In this document: in pieces, positions 1 through 6,465 of the stretch
How the letters are laid out: every line of letters begins with the position of its first letter
How positions within the stretch are numbered: the stretch's first letter is position 1
IMG/VR virus record: IMGVR_UViG_3300033553_000668
Location: 1 to 47,986 of that record
DNA: 47,986 nt
Origin: a virus
Reading direction: 5' to 3' (one strand)
Program-made: the position numbers and the translations under genes
Notes under the pieces: generated by a model
Told to the model about the DNA's origin: nothing
Databases searched by the model: none
The model's input: the letters and a program-made list of their open reading frames with translations, nothing else

Positions 1-141
1 CCTGGGCAATTGCCACAAAAAGGAAGAGGTACTGGAAGCTGTTAGGAGATTCAGGTACCTAATGATTGAGGCAGAACAGCAACATTTAATGTTTATGGAG
101 CTCATTGCAAAAAAGCGAATGGAATACTTAATAAAAATCAA
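1..141. repeat. Terminal direct repeat, left copy
   Basis: Bases 1-141 are identical to bases 47846-47986. The copies start at the same phase of a small gene that reads through the join, so the molecule closes into a circle of 47,845 bp. A length of exactly 141 equals a common maximum assembler k-mer, so assembly overlap is the simplest cause. A circularly permuted or terminally redundant virion genome would also assemble this way. Confidence 0.97.
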
Positions 142-145
142 ATAA
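2..145 (+). CDS. Small hypothetical early protein, 3' part (continues from 47814)
   Basis: This is the same gene as at 47814-47986, seen after the join: the frame starts inside the repeat at base 2 and stops with TAA at 143-145. The C-terminal half is rich in Met, Glu and Lys and predicted helical. No start codon for this gene lies at the left edge; it begins at the other end of the window. Confidence 0.8.
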   Translation: MGNCHKKEEVLEAVRRFRYLMIEAEQQHLMFMELIAKKRMEYLIKIK

Positions 146-155
146 TTAAAAATCA

Positions 156-350
156 ATGAAAAATTTAAAAAGCCTTTTTCAAAAAATTACAGGACAGGAT
201 CCTGCACCAGGTACCCCTGTTCAATATGAAGAAAATTCCTTGCCGATTTCGCAGACGGTAGATGAACCTGAAGAATACCAGGTGAACCAGCTTCTGAAAT
301 TTGACAATCGGCCTTATGTATCAATACTGGAAAACGGGAAAAATGAGTAG
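156..350 (+). CDS. Hypothetical early protein, 64 aa
   Basis: Short gene 10 bases after the previous stop, with a lysine-rich N-terminus (MKNLKSLFQKITGQDP) and an acidic middle. No domain is recognised. It sits in the rightward early operon, and its last codons overlap the start of the next gene (ATG at 343), which suggests translational coupling. Acceptance rests on packing and frame, not on homology. Confidence 0.65.
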   Translation: MKNLKSLFQKITGQDPAPGTPVQYEENSLPISQTVDEPEEYQVNQLLKFDNRPYVSILENGKNE

Positions 351-492
351 TGGGATCTGGATAAGACAATTCTTCTGTAAGCACGAGGAGAAGGAACTTT
401 TTGTATCCGGTGCCGTTGTGACGGTTGAAAGTGTGGTGGAGCGCTGCTGCAACTGTAAAAAGGAATTTGGTAAACCCACTCTGGAGGTATGA
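343..492 (+). CDS. Small Cys-rich early protein, 49 aa
   Basis: ATG at 343 overlaps the preceding stop. The frame has an upstream ATG at 301, but that would lie deep inside the previous gene, so 343 is preferred. The protein (MSSGIWIRQFFCKHEEKE...) contains C-x-H and a later CCNCKK cluster, a pattern compatible with binding one zinc ion; that is inference. Its stop overlaps the ATG of the next gene (ATGA). Function unknown. Confidence 0.6.
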   Translation: MSSGIWIRQFFCKHEEKELFVSGAVVTVESVVERCCNCKKEFGKPTLEV

Positions 493-587
493 TAAGATAC
501 ATAATTGAATTCCTGCTATTCATCTTCATCCTTTATGGGTTGATTTATATAGGATGTTCTCACATAGATAAAAACGATAATCAATAA
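489..587 (+). CDS. Single-pass membrane peptide, 32 aa
   Basis: Starts at ATG 489, overlapping the upstream TGA, and ends TAA at 585-587. The product is almost entirely one hydrophobic helix (IEFLLFIFILYGLIYIGC) with a short charged tail (SHIDKNDNQ). It could be a tiny membrane effector of the early operon; nothing identifies the target. The next gene's leader motif begins at its stop codon. Confidence 0.55.
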   Translation: MIRYIIEFLLFIFILYGLIYIGCSHIDKNDNQ

Positions 588-600
588 TTCAAATTTTAAA
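586..600 (+). promoter_or_regulatory. Recurrent leader box AATTCAAATTTTAAA before ATG
   Basis: The box lies 3 bases before the ATG at 604. Near-identical boxes precede ATGs at 948 (box 932-945), 2346 (2329-2343) and 42864 (42847-42861). On the minus strand they precede the ATGs at 17353 (17358-17372) and 18052 (18059-18071). It takes the place of a Shine-Dalgarno sequence. It may be a translation-enhancing A/T leader or a binding site for a phage protein. Confidence 0.6.
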
Positions 601-603
601 ACA

Positions 604-933
604 ATGACTAAACAAATTTCCAAGATAGAAGATCTTACGCCGCTCGAAATTATGAACGCTGTTCTCCTCTGGTGTTACAACTGGAGGGAAGAAGATTTCA
701 AAAAAGCTTTTAAAGATTCCAAAATTGGTTGGGATTATCACTGGAATAAACTTCAGATAAAATGTTCTATGGGCAATCAATCCACATCTGCAATAGTAGA
801 TGTGATCCTTAATATGGACACTCCGCACCAAAAGATGCTGTTGGATTTTATCTTTTCCAAAAGCTCCAAAACAATTCAATCCGGCCGGGAATGGAATGTA
901 TTAATAGAAGAAAATCAAAATTCAAATCAATAA
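604..933 (+). CDS. Hypothetical early protein, 109 aa
   Basis: Preceded by the recurrent leader box. Sequence opens MTKQISKIEDLTPLEIMNAV and is moderately charged, with conserved-looking Trp/Tyr residues (LLWCYNWREEDF, WDYHWNKL). No known domain. It ends in a stretch (ENQNSNQ) whose DNA resembles the following leader box. Its early-operon position suggests a role in host takeover or replication, but nothing in the sequence shows this. Confidence 0.7.
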   Translation: MTKQISKIEDLTPLEIMNAVLLWCYNWREEDFKKAFKDSKIGWDYHWNKLQIKCSMGNQSTSAIVDVILNMDTPHQKMLLDFIFSKSSKTIQSGREWNVLIEENQNSNQ

Positions 934-947
934 TTCAAATTTAAAAA

Positions 948-1163
948 ATGACTACAGCAAACGTAATGAGATTAATAGGAGCGCGTGTAAAAGCAATGAT
1001 CCCCCGGGGATATGGTTTTGCTCTTATAGTGTTCAGGGAGGAAAAGCCCGGACTGGCCAATTACATTTCCTCTGCCAGGAGGGAAGATATGATCAAAGGT
1101 TTTAGAGAAACTGCAGATCGACTTGAGAAAAATGAAATATTTCCAACCCCCGAAGCAAATTAA
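948..1163 (+). CDS. Conserved-type small phage protein, 71 aa
   Basis: Has the leader box just upstream and starts ATGACT. The protein (MRLIGARVKAMIPRGYGFAL core, then ...LANYISSARREDMIKGFRET) resembles a small family I recall from many phages and prophages of different phyla. Its pattern is a short beta core G-Y-G-F-x-L-h-V/F, an NYhSsA-R-x-D segment and a C-terminal helix. Function is undescribed as far as I know. The match is from memory, so only moderate weight applies. Confidence 0.7.
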   Translation: MTTANVMRLIGARVKAMIPRGYGFALIVFREEKPGLANYISSARREDMIKGFRETADRLEKNEIFPTPEAN

Positions 1164-1164
1164 A

Positions 1165-1602
1165 ATGGTAAAGACATTTAAAATAATACTTGCGCTTTTA
1201 TTTATAGCCTGGGGATTGTGTGTTGTAATGACTTTTCAATCCTGCAGTGCAGACCCCTATTCCAAAAAATGGAAAAATTCATACATCTGGTTTAATCCAG
1301 ATGATATGGAAGCCATTTATATTTCAGATAAAGGAATTTTTGAAACTTCCCAACCTGTTTTTAACGGTACAGAGTACCAGGTGAAATTCACAAAGGAAAC
1401 AGGGAACCGGTACCAGCTGAGTTTCACATCTTCAAAACATACCATCCATTATGCATACTTCTCTGGATTTGCCGCGGCGAATTATGAGGAGGAGATCCCC
1501 TGGGTAAAAGATGGCAATACCTTTTCCCTGGTAAGCAATCGTTTACTGGCTCCGGAAGATGGAATGTATATGATATCACTAAGCGAAGATCTACAGCGAT
1601 GA
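1165..1602 (+). CDS. Probable phage lipoprotein, 145 aa
   Basis: I start this at ATG 1165, two bases after the preceding stop; the in-frame ATG at 1123 lies inside the previous gene. The N-terminus (MVKTFKIILALLFIAWGLCV...) is a signal peptide ending in FQSC, a plausible lipobox with Cys near residue 28. The rest is a beta-rich 110-residue domain (IWFNPDDMEAIYISDKGIFE). Early lipoproteins in temperate phages often act at the envelope, for example in superinfection exclusion; that is inference. Its stop overlaps the start of the PP-loop gene. Confidence 0.65.
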   Translation: MVKTFKIILALLFIAWGLCVVMTFQSCSADPYSKKWKNSYIWFNPDDMEAIYISDKGIFETSQPVFNGTEYQVKFTKETGNRYQLSFTSSKHTIHYAYFSGFAAANYEEEIPWVKDGNTFSLVSNRLLAPEDGMYMISLSEDLQR

Positions 1603-2330
1603 TAGTATCAAAAGAAATTCAAGAGCTTATTGAACGCAAAGCTTTATTTGTGGTTAATGATAGTGGTGGGAAGGATAGCCAGGCAATGAAAATAAAATTA
1701 CTAAAGCTGGTCCCCAGGGATCAGCTGGTAATTGTTCACGCTCATCTTCCTGAGGTTGAGTGGGACGGGAACCTGGAGCATATTAAAAAATATTCGGAAG
1801 GGATCCCTGTATTTGAAGTTAGAGCTGGCAAAACATTTTTCCAGATGGTTGATCACCGGGGTATGTTTCCATCCCCCAGGTACCGGCAATGTACTTCAGA
1901 TCTAAAACGCGGGCCTATTCAAAAATTTATAAATAATTATTCAAAAGAGCACGGCTTTACGAGTGTGGTTAATTGTATGGGAATAAGAGCTGAGGAAAGT
2001 ACTTCCAGGGCAAAAAAGAAAACTTTCAGTTTTAAGAAGGCCAATAGTGCAAAACACAGGCAGCAGTATGATTGGTTACCCATTCATACAATGCGGGAAT
2101 ACCAGGTTTGGGCTACCATAGAAATGGCAGGGCAAAAAAATCACTGGTCTTATGACGAAGGAATGACCAGGCACAGCTGCTGTTTTTGCATTATGGCCAG
2201 TAAAGCAGATCTGCGCACTGCAGCCAGATTAAAACCTGAGCTTGCCCAGCGATATATTGAAACTGAGGAAAGGTTAAACTTTACAATGAGTATGGCCAGG
2301 ATCCCATTAAAAGAAATAATTAATCAATAA
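1599..2330 (+). CDS. PAPS-reductase/PP-loop ATPase-like protein, 243 aa
   Basis: A PP-loop ATP-pyrophosphatase signature S-G-G-K-D-S lies at residues 22-27. It is followed by an R-x-C-T-S-D-L-K-R motif near residue 95 and a Cys-rich motif HSCCFCIM near residue 190. This arrangement is that of the phosphoadenosine phosphosulfate reductase superfamily, which includes the DNA phosphorothioation protein DndC. Members activate with ATP and act on sulfur or nucleobase substrates; the Cys cluster could hold an Fe-S centre. Phage members probably modify nucleic acids or nucleotides rather than assimilate sulfate, but no Dnd partners are present here. Overlaps the upstream stop; an ASCH-like gene follows. 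Confidence 0.8.
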   Translation: MIVSKEIQELIERKALFVVNDSGGKDSQAMKIKLLKLVPRDQLVIVHAHLPEVEWDGNLEHIKKYSEGIPVFEVRAGKTFFQMVDHRGMFPSPRYRQCTSDLKRGPIQKFINNYSKEHGFTSVVNCMGIRAEESTSRAKKKTFSFKKANSAKHRQQYDWLPIHTMREYQVWATIEMAGQKNHWSYDEGMTRHSCCFCIMASKADLRTAARLKPELAQRYIETEERLNFTMSMARIPLKEIINQ

Positions 2331-2345
2331 TTCAAATTTTAAACT

Positions 2346-2951
2346 ATGACTATTAAACCAATTTTATTCAGCACTCCAATGGTGAAGGCCATATTGGATG
2401 GAAGGAAAACCCAAACCAGGAGAACTTTAAAAGGACTGGAAGGAGAAACCTGCACTGTGGCCGATATTTTTAAACTAAAAAAGATTTATGCAGGAGATAT
2501 CCTTTGGGTTAGGGAAACTTGGTTTCCTACCAGGTTTGATTATATGGATATGCTTAACCGTGGGATTAAACATTTTGTGAAGTATAAGGCTGATAATGAT
2601 TACGATCCCAAAAAGGATTGTGTTGGCCGATCCTGGAAACCTTCTATTCATATGCCAAAAGCAGCTTGCCGGATTTTTTTGGAGGTAACAAATGTTAAAG
2701 TGGAACGGTTGCACGATATCTCAAATGATGATGCCAAAGCTGAAGGAATTGAAAATCATTATTTACTTAAAACCGAGGGCTATAAACATTACACCAGGAT
2801 AGATAAATTCATTCCTTTTGGAGATGAGGATGCCGCCAGAACCAGTTTCTTTTCTTTATGGATGAGTATAAACGGGGCAGAATCATTGGATGCAAACCCC
2901 TGGGTTTGGGTGTATGATTTTAAGCGAGTAGAAAAACCTAAGGATTTATAA
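2346..2951 (+). CDS. ASCH/PUA-like phage protein, 201 aa
   Basis: The start follows a leader box. The N-terminus KPILFSTPMVKAILDGRKTQ-TRR is the hallmark of phage ASCH-type proteins: a beta strand, a helix and the basic G-R-K-T-Q-T-R-R segment, then GDILWVRETW. ASCH domains are PUA-like folds, some of which bind RNA or modified nucleobases or hydrolyse N4-acetylcytidine. Pairing with the PP-loop gene suggests a joint role with modified nucleotides, but this is inference. Length is normal for the phage family. Confidence 0.78.
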   Translation: MTIKPILFSTPMVKAILDGRKTQTRRTLKGLEGETCTVADIFKLKKIYAGDILWVRETWFPTRFDYMDMLNRGIKHFVKYKADNDYDPKKDCVGRSWKPSIHMPKAACRIFLEVTNVKVERLHDISNDDAKAEGIENHYLLKTEGYKHYTRIDKFIPFGDEDAARTSFFSLWMSINGAESLDANPWVWVYDFKRVEKPKDL

Positions 2952-2952
2952 T

Positions 2953-3102
2953 ATGGAATTCATTGAATTAGTTGCGAAGATGCGGGATGCTCAAAAAGAG
3001 TATTTCCGCACGCGCACTCCAGAGGCTTTGAAGTGGAGTAAAACCCTGGAAGGAAAAGTGGATCACGTAATTGCAACCAAGGATAATTTAAAATTGTTCT
3101 AA
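2953..3102 (+). CDS. Hypothetical small early protein, 49 aa
   Basis: ATG at 2953 directly after the upstream stop, TAA at 3100-3102. The product opens MEFIELVAKMRDAQKEYFRT and contains R-T-P-E-A-L-K-W-S, then an acidic/basic helix ending DNLKLF. This resembles small phage proteins with an 'MR.AQ..YF..R....L..K..E..VD' helix pattern that I recall from Bacteroidota mobile elements. Function unknown. Confidence 0.6.
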   Translation: MEFIELVAKMRDAQKEYFRTRTPEALKWSKTLEGKVDHVIATKDNLKLF

Positions 3103-3115
3103 TAAAATAAAAGCT

Positions 3116-3274
3116 ATGCCAACAATAAATAAACAATTCACTTTGGAGGTTACCCCGGAAAGGTTTCTTGAAGCCTGCAGCCCTGAAGAATTAATTGAAT
3201 TAGAAATGCTGTTGAGCTCCAATAGGTTTCAGCACGAAATAAGAGTACACAAATCCCAATTGAAATTATTATGA
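3116..3274 (+). CDS. Hypothetical small early protein, 52 aa
   Basis: ATG 3116 to TGA 3272-3274. Product opens MPTINKQFTLEVTPERFLEA and has an acidic helix (SPEELIELEMLL). It overlaps the following ATG by four bases (ATGA), the coupling pattern used throughout this genome. No recognised domain. Confidence 0.6.
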   Translation: MPTINKQFTLEVTPERFLEACSPEELIELEMLLSSNRFQHEIRVHKSQLKLL

Positions 3275-3417
3275 CCTATAAATTTTTATTTAAAACCGCT
3301 AAAGGGAAGATTCGTAATGATATTAATGTGGAAGCCCCGGACAGGGAAACTGCAATAGTTTCATTTGAAACAGATTTTCCTTCTTGTAAGTGGTATCAAA
3401 CAACAGAAATAACTTAA
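3271..3417 (+). CDS. Hypothetical small early protein, 48 aa
   Basis: ATG 3271 within the upstream stop; TAA at 3415-3417. Sequence MTYKFLFKTAKGKIRNDINV then EAPDRETAIVSFETDFPSCK is compatible with a small alpha/beta fold. The next gene starts 3 bases later. Role unknown. Confidence 0.6.
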   Translation: MTYKFLFKTAKGKIRNDINVEAPDRETAIVSFETDFPSCKWYQTTEIT

Positions 3418-3420
3418 GCT

Positions 3421-4002
3421 ATGGCAAATCTATTACCACACGTAGATCTTTATTTTCCGGGTACTTCAAAATTAATGGCAAAGCTGTTCTTTAGAAGTAC
3501 TACAGAAGCGGTTCAATTTACAGAAGATAAATTATCTCCTTTATCTCTTTGTCCGCTGTGCTGTATTTACCTGGATGTCCTGTACTGGCCAAAAGGGAAA
3601 CCATTTTTATTTAACAATGAGTTGCTACATTTTGCACCGGCTGAAGTGAAATGCCTGGAATGGATAGATTATAGGCAACTGTACAGGGAAATTCTTAGTC
3701 TTACCAACATTGTGAAAGAAGAACCAGAGGAAACTATAAAATCCATTCAAACAGATCATATTGATGCCTTAGCATATAGTATTTATGGATTAAAATTCGA
3801 TTTTTCCAAACCGGATCTTGAGACGGAAAAGAAAATAATAGATCAGCTGGATCTTCCTGCGCTGGAGAATTCTTTAAATGAAGCTGTACGCATTGAGAAT
3901 TATGAAGCGGCTGCATACATTAAAAAGAGAATTGAGGATAAAGACTACTCAATTTTGGAAGGCAACAATGGCGTTCTGATTGTTCAAAATAAATCTAATT
4001 AA
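3421..4002 (+). CDS. UVR-motif (UvrB/UvrC-type) protein, 193 aa
   Basis: The C-terminal 35 residues (about 148-180: LENSLNEAVRIENYEAAAYI then KKRIEDKD) match the UVR motif through which UvrB and UvrC interact, also found in ClpC/McsA-type proteins. The N-terminal half has a CPLCC cluster (about residues 44-48) in a different, unrecognised domain. As the last gene of the early operon it might contact host repair or Clp proteins; that is inference. Nothing shows nuclease activity. Transcription probably ends in the following noncoding hub. Confidence 0.7.
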   Translation: MANLLPHVDLYFPGTSKLMAKLFFRSTTEAVQFTEDKLSPLSLCPLCCIYLDVLYWPKGKPFLFNNELLHFAPAEVKCLEWIDYRQLYREILSLTNIVKEEPEETIKSIQTDHIDALAYSIYGLKFDFSKPDLETEKKIIDQLDLPALENSLNEAVRIENYEAAAYIKKRIEDKDYSILEGNNGVLIVQNKSN

Positions 4003-4039
4003 ATAGAATTTTTTAAATTTAGTATTAGTTAAGTAGAAG

Positions 4040-4061
4040 TTTAGTGTTGGTTTAGTGTTGG
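4040..4061. repeat. Tandem 11-bp repeat TTTAGTGTTGG x2
   Basis: Two exact copies, 4040-4050 and 4051-4061, one helical turn apart. They overlap the -33 side of the rightward promoter at 4047-4077, so they could be an activator or repressor site on one DNA face. Confidence 0.6.
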
Positions 4062-4077
4062 TTTATACATACATTTG
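4047..4077 (+). promoter_or_regulatory. Rightward promoter in the hub
   Basis: A perfect Bacteroidota -7 box TACATTTG (4070-4077) has a GTTG -33 element (4046-4049) with a 20-base spacer. The start site would be near 4084. No rightward gene follows before the terminator at 4269-4303, so the product should be a short RNA antisense to the leftward gene. Confidence 0.5.
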
Positions 4078-4107
4078 TGTTATAATAACAACAACAACAA
4101 TTTAAAA

Positions 4108-4133
4108 GCCCCCCATTTGTTGATGGAGGGCCT
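4108..4133 (-). terminator. Terminator of the leftward peptide gene
   Basis: On the minus strand GCCCTCCAT pairs with ATGGGGGGC (one G-T pair) around a 7-base loop, followed by TTTTAAA. It lies 8 bases after the stop of the 31-codon leftward gene. Confidence 0.6.
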
Positions 4134-4140
4134 GATTAAA

Positions 4141-4236
4141 CTAATTGGATTCAGGAGGCTTAGGTCTCGACTTCATCCAAATAATTGCTAAAATAATTCG
4201 GAGAATTATAGCAATTACTTCTAAAATTTCTGTCAT
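4141..4236 (-). CDS. Tiny leftward membrane peptide, 31 aa (toxin-like)
   Basis: ATG at 4236 down to TAG at 4143-4141. The product MTEILEVIAIILRIILAIIW then MKSRPKPPESN is one hydrophobic helix with a polar, basic, Pro-containing tail. That is the shape of type I toxins and of small phage membrane effectors. It has its own terminator, a leftward promoter (4405-4438) with a 160-base structured leader, and a converging promoter that would make antisense RNA. Not annotated by length-limited gene finders. Could equally be a holin regulator or exclusion peptide; toxicity is untested. Confidence 0.5.
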   Translation of the reverse strand: MTEILEVIAIILRIILAIIWMKSRPKPPESN

Positions 4237-4268
4237 TATCAGAAGTTTTAATTATTTATTCCTTTATC

Positions 4269-4303
4269 AAAAGCCGGAGGTCGCCAAACTTGCCGGCTTT
4301 TTT
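4269..4303 (+). terminator. Hairpin terminator (bidirectional shape)
   Basis: AAAAGCCGG (4269-4277) pairs perfectly with CCGGCTTTT (4293-4301), and the T-run extends to 4303. Rightward it is a good intrinsic terminator. Leftward the same hairpin falls in the leader of the 31-codon gene, followed by TTTTGAT, so it could attenuate that mRNA. Confidence 0.7.
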
Positions 4304-4404
4304 AGTACCTCAAAGTACCTGGTAAAATTAGCCCTTTACCCAGGGGCAAAAAAAACTTTTCGATGAAACGCACAAAAAGTTAATCTTTTCTTTTTAAGCA
4401 TTTT

Positions 4405-4438
4405 CAAATTTACGTAATCCTTTAAAGCCTTCGACAAA
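4405..4438 (-). promoter_or_regulatory. Leftward promoter for the 31-aa peptide gene
   Basis: On the minus strand a TTTG -33 element (4438-4435), a 22-base spacer and a perfect -7 box TAAATTTG (4412-4405) predict a start near 4398. The leader to the ATG at 4236 would be about 160 nt and include the 4269-4303 hairpin. Confidence 0.45.
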
Positions 4439-4455
4439 ACCTTATGTGCAAAACA

Positions 4456-4473
4456 TTAACAGGCTCCTGTTAA
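4456..4473. repeat. Perfect palindrome TTAACAGGCTCCTGTTAA
   Basis: Eighteen-base perfect inverted repeat in AT-rich noncoding DNA, with no T-tract, so an operator is more likely than a terminator. Confidence 0.6.
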
Positions 4474-4516
4474 AATTATTTCTAAATGTTTGATTTTTAA
4501 TCAATTGCATATTTAC

Positions 4517-4532
4517 CAACATTATAATGTTG
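4517..4532. repeat. Perfect palindrome CAACATTATAATGTTG
   Basis: Sixteen-base perfect inverted repeat, 43 bases after the previous palindrome and about 130 bases before the late promoter. Probably a protein-binding site; partner unknown. Confidence 0.55.
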
Positions 4533-4658
4533 ACAAATAAAGCTTTCCATTCATATAACAGAGAATGTTCTAAAAGTTTACAGGTTTTTTTGTTAAAGTT
4601 TCACTTTTAACCTTCTTTCTTTCGATTATCACACAGCTATAAAGCTGACTTTTTCTAT

Positions 4659-4693
4659 GTCACACCTTAACAGGGGCCTAACATTTATGTTTG
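4659..4693 (+). promoter_or_regulatory. Late promoter 1 (lysis operon)
   Basis: GTCACACCTTAA at 4659-4670 with -7 box TATGTTTG at 4686-4693, which starts 27 bases after the first base of the box. One of six copies of the class; it drives the lysis genes from 4720 with a leader of about 20 nt. Confidence 0.8.
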
Positions 4694-4719
4694 ATGCGTG
4701 AATTAAAATACACGCTCTT

Positions 4720-5064
4720 ATGAAAAGAATTCTTCTCCTCCTGTTTATCCCATTATGTTTATCCAGTTGTGTTTCTGCCCAGGTAGAACAAAGGCCATTG
4801 TATATAACCAATGCCACAGTCCAGAACATTCTGGGTGATGTGGCCATTCTTCAGCCTAATGACTATACAAAGAGCTACACAGTACCTGTAGATTCTCTTG
4901 AGCTGCATAAAGAGTATGTGTTTTGGCTTGACATTGTTGATTGTCACAACTGTAAGACTATAAAAGCCATTGTGGTAAGAAAAGCTTTCACCACGTACCA
5001 GGTACAAAGGGACCAGAAAAAAATATCTGAAGAATTGTCGAACCGGGTAATTATTAAAAAGTAG
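4720..5064 (+). CDS. Phage lipoprotein of the lysis operon, 114 aa
   Basis: The signal peptide MKRILLLLFIPLCLSSCVSA has a lipobox L-S-S-C (Cys 17). The mature part is about 98 residues with one C-H-N-C pair (about residues 75-78) and a beta-rich body. First gene under late promoter 1, directly before the holin gene. It may be an envelope factor of lysis or exclusion. A separate spanin candidate lies downstream, so calling this one a spanin is not needed. Function otherwise unknown. Confidence 0.6.
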   Translation: MKRILLLLFIPLCLSSCVSAQVEQRPLYITNATVQNILGDVAILQPNDYTKSYTVPVDSLELHKEYVFWLDIVDCHNCKTIKAIVVRKAFTTYQVQRDQKKISEELSNRVIIKK

Positions 5065-5089
5065 TTACCCCATTTTATGCCCCCTCTAA

Positions 5090-5704
5090 ATGGACTTTAT
5101 AAAATTACTCCTTCCTCTCTATACAGCATTAAAGGTATTCTTCCTCAAAATGTTTTGTTCTATTGTTTTAAGTGGATATAGTGAATTAAGCTGGACTGAA
5201 AGGCTACATAATTTTTACAGATCTGCTGTTCTTTTTGGTCCTATTGCTTTTATCCTGGCAGTGGTCAATGATTGGTTTTTAACCAATCAAAGATTTTTTA
5301 TAGGCGTGCTCATATTGGTATTGGCCAATATGATTTTTGGCGGCTGGATGCACTGGAAAAAGAAAACTTTCAAGACCAAGGTTCTCCTGGACAAAACTTC
5401 AGAAATGATCATTAGCCTTTCGCTTATTTATATAGGTCTTGAAATGATCATTAGCCACATAGATTATGTGGAAGTTTCCCAGGGGTTTAGAATGGCGCTG
5501 CAAGTGACTTCCCTGGTATACCCCTTTGGAAAAATTGCAAAGAATGTTTTCATCCTCACGAAGGGAAAATATCCCCCACGATGGATAATGATAAAGCTTT
5601 ACAATTTCGCACAGAATGGCGATTTGAGCGAATTCTTAAAAAGCTTGAAAGAAGAAGACATTCCTGCAGAATATAATCCTGAAGCCGAAAATCCCCCGAT
5701 ATGA
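5090..5704 (+). CDS. Holin-like multi-pass membrane protein, 204 aa
   Basis: There are three to four hydrophobic segments (about residues 5-30, 45-63, 70-88 and 105-125) and a cytoplasmic C-terminal tail of 50 residues ending in Pro/Glu (YNPEAENPPI). Size and layout fit holins of the phage lysis/toxin-secretion type in Bacteroidota phages. Position is decisive: its stop overlaps the endolysin start by four bases (ATGA). It would form inner-membrane lesions that release the endolysin. The name rests on topology and context. Confidence 0.7.
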   Translation: MDFIKLLLPLYTALKVFFLKMFCSIVLSGYSELSWTERLHNFYRSAVLFGPIAFILAVVNDWFLTNQRFFIGVLILVLANMIFGGWMHWKKKTFKTKVLLDKTSEMIISLSLIYIGLEMIISHIDYVEVSQGFRMALQVTSLVYPFGKIAKNVFILTKGKYPPRWIMIKLYNFAQNGDLSEFLKSLKEEDIPAEYNPEAENPPI

Positions 5705-6348
5705 ATCATCTTCAAAAATTTCAACAAGAAAACAGCCTTACTCCAGATGGTATCATTGGCCCAATGACCCTGAGAAAAATGCAGGCTGTTTGGAAACTTC
5801 CAAGGATTGAACATCTTGCCCATCATCTGGGACAGATGTCTCACGAGTCTCTAAATTTCACAAAGGAGGTTGAAAACCTTAATTATTCAGCTCAGGGCCT
5901 TGCCAATACCTGGCCTTACCGGTATGCGGTAGATCCCAAAGCAAAAGTGAAATATCCCAATGCCCTGGCATTTCAGCTTCAAAGAAATCCAATGGCCATT
6001 GCAAATAATTGTTATGCAAACAGGATGGGTAATGGATCTGAAAGCAGTGGTGATGGTTGGTTGTATAGAGGCCGCACGGCAACTATGAGAACAGGCAAGA
6101 ATAATTATATCATTTTTTCAAAGGTGGTAAATGATCCCTGTGTGGTGACCCATCCAGATACCATCAACGAGAAATATTATTTTGAAAGCGGGCTATCCTT
6201 TTTTGAGGAGAACAATCTATGGAAATTATGTGATAACGTAAGTGTATCAAGCATCACTGCGCTATCCAAAAGAATAAATGGTGGAACCATTGGCCTGCAG
6301 GATAGAATTGATAAAACGCTGAAGTTTCACGGTTACTTAAAGGGCTAA
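5701..6348 (+). CDS. Endolysin, GH19 chitinase/lysozyme type, 215 aa
   Basis: The N-terminus (about residues 3-30, LQKFQQENSLTPDGIIGPMT) looks like a peptidoglycan-binding repeat. The catalytic region has SHES (Glu 49, the likely acid), then NRMGNGSESSGDGWLYRGR. This is the GH19 endolysin signature N-R-h-G-N-x-x-x-G-D-G-x-x-Y/F-x-G-R-G. The usual GRGhhQLTG that follows is altered to GRTATMRTGKNNY. No signal peptide, so export depends on the holin. Cleaves peptidoglycan sugar strands at the end of infection. Confidence 0.88.
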   Translation: MNHLQKFQQENSLTPDGIIGPMTLRKMQAVWKLPRIEHLAHHLGQMSHESLNFTKEVENLNYSAQGLANTWPYRYAVDPKAKVKYPNALAFQLQRNPMAIANNCYANRMGNGSESSGDGWLYRGRTATMRTGKNNYIIFSKVVNDPCVVTHPDTINEKYYFESGLSFFEENNLWKLCDNVSVSSITALSKRINGGTIGLQDRIDKTLKFHGYLKG

Positions 6349-6351
6349 GGT

Positions 6352-6465
6352 ATGAGACTACCACTAAGGTTTTGGATTTTTATTTTTATGGTATTCTTAA
6401 GCTTAGCCGTATTTCTAACCCTGCTGTATATCACATTCACCAATTTTAAACTCTGTCCAATATGA
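6352..6465 (+). CDS. Small membrane protein in lysis cassette, 37 aa
   Basis: ATG 6352, TGA at 6463-6465 overlapping the next ATG at 6462. Product MRLPLRFWIFIFMVFLSLAV then FLTLLYITFTNFKLCPI: a positively charged start and one long hydrophobic helix. Could be an antiholin, a second holin or a spanin helper. Too short for automated calling, but packed on both sides within the cassette. Confidence 0.6.
   Translation: MRLPLRFWIFIFMVFLSLAVFLTLLYITFTNFKLCPI

Larger units (their letters stand above)
4084..4303 (+). ncRNA. Candidate antisense RNA opposite the 31-aa membrane peptide gene
   Basis: Inferred transcript of about 220 nt from the promoter at 4047-4077 to the hairpin/T-tract at 4269-4303. 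It would cover the whole leftward peptide gene and its terminator hairpin. No rightward reading frame with an ATG start looks real here. The promoter and terminator are seen directly; the RNA itself is inferred. Confidence 0.4.
4003..4719. other. Noncoding early/late switch hub (overview)
   Basis: These 717 bases separate the early and late operons. They hold a rightward promoter (4047-4077), a hairpin ending the leftward unit (4108-4133), a 31-codon leftward gene (4141-4236) and a hairpin with a T-tract (4269-4303). Further right are a leftward promoter (4405-4438), perfect palindromes at 4456-4473 and 4517-4532, and a small CAGCT/AGCTG hairpin with T5 near 4634-4655. The first late promoter (4659-4693) closes the region. 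No larger gene is credible here. Confidence 0.75.

Noticed and set aside
1123-1164. Earlier ATG for the lipoprotein at 1165
   Set aside because: It would overlap the previous gene by 41 bases and add residues before the signal peptide.
4145-4366. Rightward frame in the hub starting at TTG
   Set aside because: It has no ATG, crosses a strong terminator and lies opposite the better 31-codon leftward gene.
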